In this document: piece after piece, positions 61,006 through 64,000 of the stretch
Position numbering within the stretch: position 1 is the first letter of the stretch
Layout of the letters: each line of letters opens with the position of its first letter
Assembly (NCBI GenBank): GCA_964592425.1
Contig: CAZQCG010000026.1
Coordinates: forward strand, 10,479 to 74,478
Reading direction: 5' to 3'
From: Viridilinea sp964592425
GTDB lineage: Bacteria; Chloroflexota; Chloroflexia; Chloroflexales; Chloroflexaceae
DNA: 64,000 bases
Made by a program: the position numbers and the translations under genes
Notes under the pieces: model-generated
Told to the model about the DNA's origin: nothing
The model's database searches: none
What the model saw: the letters and a program-made list of their open reading frames with translations, nothing else

Positions 61006-62541
61006 TTACATTGGGGCCGATCCGTCCGGTGATTGGAGGATCTGCTGTGCCAGTTCAAGCGCTGCTGCGGGTGTTTCAATTTCACCGGCAGCCTGAGCTT
61101 CGGCGATGGCTCGTAAGAGCACACCCAGCTGTGGTCCAGGTGGCAAGCCCAATGCCTCCATAAGCTGGTGGCCGTTGAGCAGTGGCCTACGCGAGGTGGC
61201 TGCCGGGGTGTAAAAGGCTTCGAGCAGCGCTGCTACCCAGACCAGATGGGCAGCCCATCCCTGCGGGACGATCTGCGGCCCGCGTACTGCCAGGTGGTCG
61301 GCCAGTTCGTGGAGCAGCAGGTCGGGTGTGGCGTCCCCGAGGTCGCGGAAGAGGCGCGCCCGTGCTCGTGCGGTCAGCACCGCGCTGGTACGCAACTGGC
61401 CGGGGCGCATATGCTCACGGACGATCAGGCTGACATAGGCCGTGTCGTTGCGTGAGAGGCGCAGGCGGCGGCAGATCTGGGCGGCAATCTCGGCCCCCAG
61501 CTGCTGGTGACCGTAGAAGCTGACTGAGCCGTCGGGGAGGCTTTGCTTGGTCTGGGGTTTGGCATTGTCGTGGAGCAGGGCGGCCAGTTTGAGCAGGGCT
61601 GTCCGGCGGATGCCGCCCGCGCGCCGCTCGGCGAAGGTAGCGGCCAGTTCGGCCCGCCAGGGCAGCTCGGCCCGCAGCGTCGGGTGGGTTTGCACGGCCA
61701 CCGGCAGGGCCTCCGGGGCCAGGGAGATGGCCTGCTCGTCAGCAAGTAGACCGACGAGCAACCAGTCGAGGGCGGCGACCGTCTCCAGGCTGTGGGCCAG
61801 CACCGGCAGGAAGTGAACCCGTGGCTGGTCGCAGTGGCGAGCGGGCTCAAGTTCAGGGATGAGGTGGGTGAGCGCCCCGCAGGTGTCGAGGTAGTGCAGC
61901 CAGGGTGCCGTAGAGGGTGCTTCGAGCAGGCGCAGCAACTCGTCGCGCAGGCGCTCGGTGGCAACCCCGCTCAGGGCCGGGGCGGCTGCGCGGAGCATGG
62001 GGGCGAGCTCAGGCACGGGCCGTAGCCCGAGGGTCGCACAGAGGCGCGCTGCCCGCAAGATTCGCAGAGGGTCGTCAAGCAGGCTGGTCGGCCCACACGG
62101 GCGCAGCAGGTGGGCCGCCAGGTCGGCCCGGCCCCCGGTGGGATCGACCAGGGTTGCGCTGAGCAACTCCGGCGTAATGGCTGCGGTACTCGCAGCGAGG
62201 GGCAGGGCCATTGCGTTGAGGGTGAAGTCGCGCAGCCGCAGATCGTCGGCGAGCGTCGGGCCGCGCAGGCCGGCCAGGTCAATGATCCAGCCAGGTGCGC
62301 CGGGCAGCACCACGCGCCCGGTGGCGCGGCTTGCATCGAGGGGGACAAAAGCAGCGCCATGGGTGTCGGCATAGGCACGGGCCAGGGCCAGCCCATCGCC
62401 CGCCACCGCCAGATCGAGGTCAAGGGGCACCCGGCCAAGCAAGAGGTCGCGGGTAGCTCCGCCAACCAGCCAGGCCTCGGTGTTGCGGCCAGCCATGAAG
62501 GTGGCTAGATCTGTCAGCAGGATGCGAAGATCGTTTTGCAT
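61006..62541 (-). CDS. tRNA nucleotidyltransferase/poly(A) polymerase family protein
   Basis: 511 residues. The nucleotidyltransferase domain has LVGGATRDLLLGR (25-37) and the catalytic DLDL pair (41-44), and the RDFTLNAMAL segment follows. The C-terminal HD domain begins near LLKLAALLHDNAKPQTKQS with His-Asp in LLHDNAKP (parts: LAALLHDNAKP). Members add CCA to tRNA 3' ends or poly(A) to RNA, and HD-bearing types are often tRNA repair enzymes. Here the tRNA genes in the window already encode CCA, so a repair role is plausible. The N-terminal region upstream contains a 9-bp tandem repeat. Confidence 0.88.
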   Translation of the reverse strand: MQNDLRILLTDLATFMAGRNTEAWLVGGATRDLLLGRVPLDLDLAVAGDGLALARAYADTHGAAFVPLDASRATGRVVLPGAPGWIIDLAGLRGPTLADDLRLRDFTLNAMALPLAASTAAITPELLSATLVDPTGGRADLAAHLLRPCGPTSLLDDPLRILRAARLCATLGLRPVPELAPMLRAAAPALSGVATERLRDELLRLLEAPSTAPWLHYLDTCGALTHLIPELEPARHCDQPRVHFLPVLAHSLETVAALDWLLVGLLADEQAISLAPEALPVAVQTHPTLRAELPWRAELAATFAERRAGGIRRTALLKLAALLHDNAKPQTKQSLPDGSVSFYGHQQLGAEIAAQICRRLRLSRNDTAYVSLIVREHMRPGQLRTSAVLTARARARLFRDLGDATPDLLLHELADHLAVRGPQIVPQGWAAHLVWVAALLEAFYTPAATSRRPLLNGHQLMEALGLPPGPQLGVLLRAIAEAQAAGEIETPAAALELAQQILQSPDGSAPM

Positions 62542-62558
62542 GTGTTAAAAACAAGGCT

Positions 62559-62585
62559 GTGGGTGGTGTGGGTGGTGTGGGTGGT
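62559..62585. repeat. Three tandem 9-bp repeats (GTGGGTGGT)
   Basis: Three exact copies in a row upstream of the nucleotidyltransferase gene. They run into a copy of the CAAACTGTCAAG motif found also at 53759. No promoter -10 is visible among them. Confidence 0.7.
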
Positions 62586-62626
62586 GTCGCCCAAACTGTC
62601 AAGTGCGTTTGAAATATGGCACTACC

Positions 62627-62736
62627 GCAAAAGTAACGCTGTGACGCATGTCATGCTGAGCGCCAGCGAAGCATCTCGACCGGGGCCCTTCGCTTCGCTC
62701 AGGGCGACATGACTCCGGTGACAGCGTTACTTTTGC
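62627..62736. repeat. 110-bp nested inverted-repeat element
   Basis: The outer 16 bp on each side are exact complements (62627-62642 and 62721-62736). Inner matching arms follow: GTCATG with CATGAC, CTGAGCG with CGCTCAG and AGCGAAG with CTTCGCT. It lies between the nucleotidyltransferase gene start and the methyltransferase gene end. Confidence 0.8.
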
Positions 62737-62754
62737 TCCATTGCGAAATATGCT

Positions 62755-63930
62755 TTAGCGCCTACAGCTTAGCACCTGGTACGCACGGTCGGCGGCAAGT
62801 GTGTCAATCTGGGCAAAGCTGGGGGCCAGTTCGCGTGCGTAGGGTAAGAAGCGGTTGGCAACCAGCAGCAGTTGGCCACCTGGTTTGAGCAGGGGGCGGG
62901 CCGCTGTAGCGAGGGCGAAGGCTGTACTGAGATCGACCTCGCGCCCGCGGTGGAAGGGTGGGTTGCAGAGCACCAGGTCGTAGCGCTCGCCTGCGACAGC
63001 TTCCAGGCGGTCGCCGGGCATGGTGCGGGTGCGGGCCAGGCCGAGGCGGCGGCAGTTCTCCTGGGCAGCGGCGACGGCCAGCAGGTTGACGTCGAGCAGA
63101 TCAACATGGGCGGCCCCGCTACGGGCTGCCGCCAGGCCCAGAGGTCCGTAGCCACAGCCGGCATCAAGCACACGCAGCCCATCGGCCGGGCCGAGTTGGG
63201 TGAGCAGGAGGGCCGTACCAGGGTCGAGCCGGTCATAGCTGAAGACGCCGGGCAGACTGCAGAGATCGATTGGCCCACCGGGCAGGGTGGTGTTGACGTG
63301 ATGCCAGCTACCGGGGGTGATGCCGCCGGCCCTGGCCCAGGCGGGTGGGGGCGGCGGGTTGACCGTCTGGATCGTGCTGGCCACCCGGCAGCCACCGCCA
63401 TAGCCAAGGATCTGGGTGCTACCGAAGAGAGCGGCTGCATCGGCGATCAGGGGTTGAATGCCGTCGCGGTTTGCGCCAGCCAGCTCAAGCCGGCCCCCGG
63501 GGCGCAGCAGGGCCTGGGCCTCAACCAGCCAGCGCCGACCCAGGGCGCGCATCGGTGGAATCAGCACGATCACCCGGTCGTAGGCTGCGGCCCCCTCTGG
63601 TAAGAGGCTGATCGTCTCGCTGACGACTGCGTTGGCAACCTCATTTGCGGCGAGGGTCAGGTGGGAGGCCTGCAGGGCAACCAGATGCGGATCGTTGAGG
63701 GTCAGGCTGCCATTGCCGAGGCGACGGGCAAGCACAACGCCGAGGGCAGCGTGGCCACAGCCGAAGAGGGCGACCTGTTCGCCGGGGGTGGGCTGGATGA
63801 GCCGGGCGGCAAGCAACGTGGGGCCGTCGAGGCCAGCGCCGCCGGGCAGACCGGGCAGGCCAGCCACGCGCAGGGTGGTGCCAGCCAGGCTGGTACTGAA
63901 GAGATATTTAGCAGTAGATGTGGTGGGCAT
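62755..63930 (-). CDS. RsmC/RlmG-like class I methyltransferase
   Basis: 391 residues with two related halves, typical of RsmC- and RlmG-type duplicated Rossmann domains. The N-terminal half lacks SAM signatures, while the C-terminal half has VLDAGCGYGPLGLAAA (motif I) and the catalytic LVLCNPPFHRGREV motif with NPPF. The family methylates guanine N2 in 16S or 23S rRNA. The target site is not assignable. The N-terminal copy is likely a recognition domain. No linked gene is present at the window edge. Confidence 0.85.
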   Translation of the reverse strand: MPTTSTAKYLFSTSLAGTTLRVAGLPGLPGGAGLDGPTLLAARLIQPTPGEQVALFGCGHAALGVVLARRLGNGSLTLNDPHLVALQASHLTLAANEVANAVVSETISLLPEGAAAYDRVIVLIPPMRALGRRWLVEAQALLRPGGRLELAGANRDGIQPLIADAAALFGSTQILGYGGGCRVASTIQTVNPPPPPAWARAGGITPGSWHHVNTTLPGGPIDLCSLPGVFSYDRLDPGTALLLTQLGPADGLRVLDAGCGYGPLGLAAARSGAAHVDLLDVNLLAVAAAQENCRRLGLARTRTMPGDRLEAVAGERYDLVLCNPPFHRGREVDLSTAFALATAARPLLKPGGQLLLVANRFLPYARELAPSFAQIDTLAADRAYQVLSCRR

Positions 63931-64000
63931 AGATATACTAGCTTAACGAGACCGATACGCGGTAGGGACTACGTCAAGTGACTAGGACGCGCCCCGGTGC

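Noticed and set aside
62574..62602. Promoter of the nucleotidyltransferase gene using TTGACA on the minus strand
   Set aside because: No -10 box at any normal spacing; the TTGACA belongs to a dispersed repeat motif.

Overview
The window is a bacterial chromosome segment most consistent with the Chloroflexota (class Chloroflexia, probably Chloroflexales). Nothing here fixes the genus. The inference rests on GC-rich, densely packed genes, a Tad/Flp-type secretion cluster with no secretin gene, an isopentenyl phosphate kinase, several large STAND-like NTPases, Thr/Pro-rich secreted proteins, and many dispersed palindromic repeats. No phage, plasmid, CRISPR or rRNA sequences were found.

Layout. 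1-5.1 kb: msrP (cut by the window edge), an rmlA-type nucleotidyltransferase, a three-SH3 NlpC/P60 hydrolase, a DUF218-like membrane protein and ssb. 5.3-11.1 kb: a UvrD/PcrA helicase, a GT-C glycosyltransferase, a class I/II aminotransferase and a small membrane protein. 11.3-11.55 kb: tRNA-Glu and tRNA-Asp with promoter and terminator. 11.6-15.3 kb: an S41 peptidase-like protein that lacks the catalytic Lys, and a CapD/FlaA1-type epimerase. 15.4-18.1 kb: a stand-alone receiver protein and a histidine kinase/LuxR-type regulator pair.

18.2-29.8 kb is the most unusual part. A consensus promoter is followed by seven co-directional genes: a two-TM membrane NTPase with an outside domain, a degenerate P-loop protein ending in a winged helix, two more P-loop NTPases, a 1115-residue NTPase with a TPR-like C-terminal half, a radical SAM/SPASM maturase and a 71-residue two-TM protein. 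I do not recognise this combination as a described system. It could be a signalling, conflict or peptide-modification device.

29.9-47.6 kb is mostly housekeeping: fabZ, a PIG-L deacetylase, a YpdA-like flavoprotein, a LysZ/ArgB kinase, an amidase lipoprotein, a degenerate E2-like protein, recG, degV, rpmB, ilvE, an MBL hydrolase, rdgB, a UbiA-family prenyl-phosphate phosphoribosyltransferase, isopentenyl phosphate kinase, a SpoIIM-like protein and a second GT-C protein. 47.7-60.9 kb is a Tad cluster read leftwards: two TadE-like pseudopilins, a large vWA/TadG-like protein, a kelch-like secreted protein, CpaB, CpaE, CpaF, TadB and TadC. 61-64 kb holds a CCA-adding/poly(A) polymerase-family enzyme and an RsmC-like methyltransferase.

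Repeats are prominent. A roughly 133-bp element with CTAGTACA-type ends occurs three times. One copy sits in frame inside the E2-like gene (43 added codons) and another supplies the stop codon of the LysZ-like gene. There is also an alternating 39-bp tandem array next to a 24-bp perfect hairpin, and several other inverted-repeat elements.
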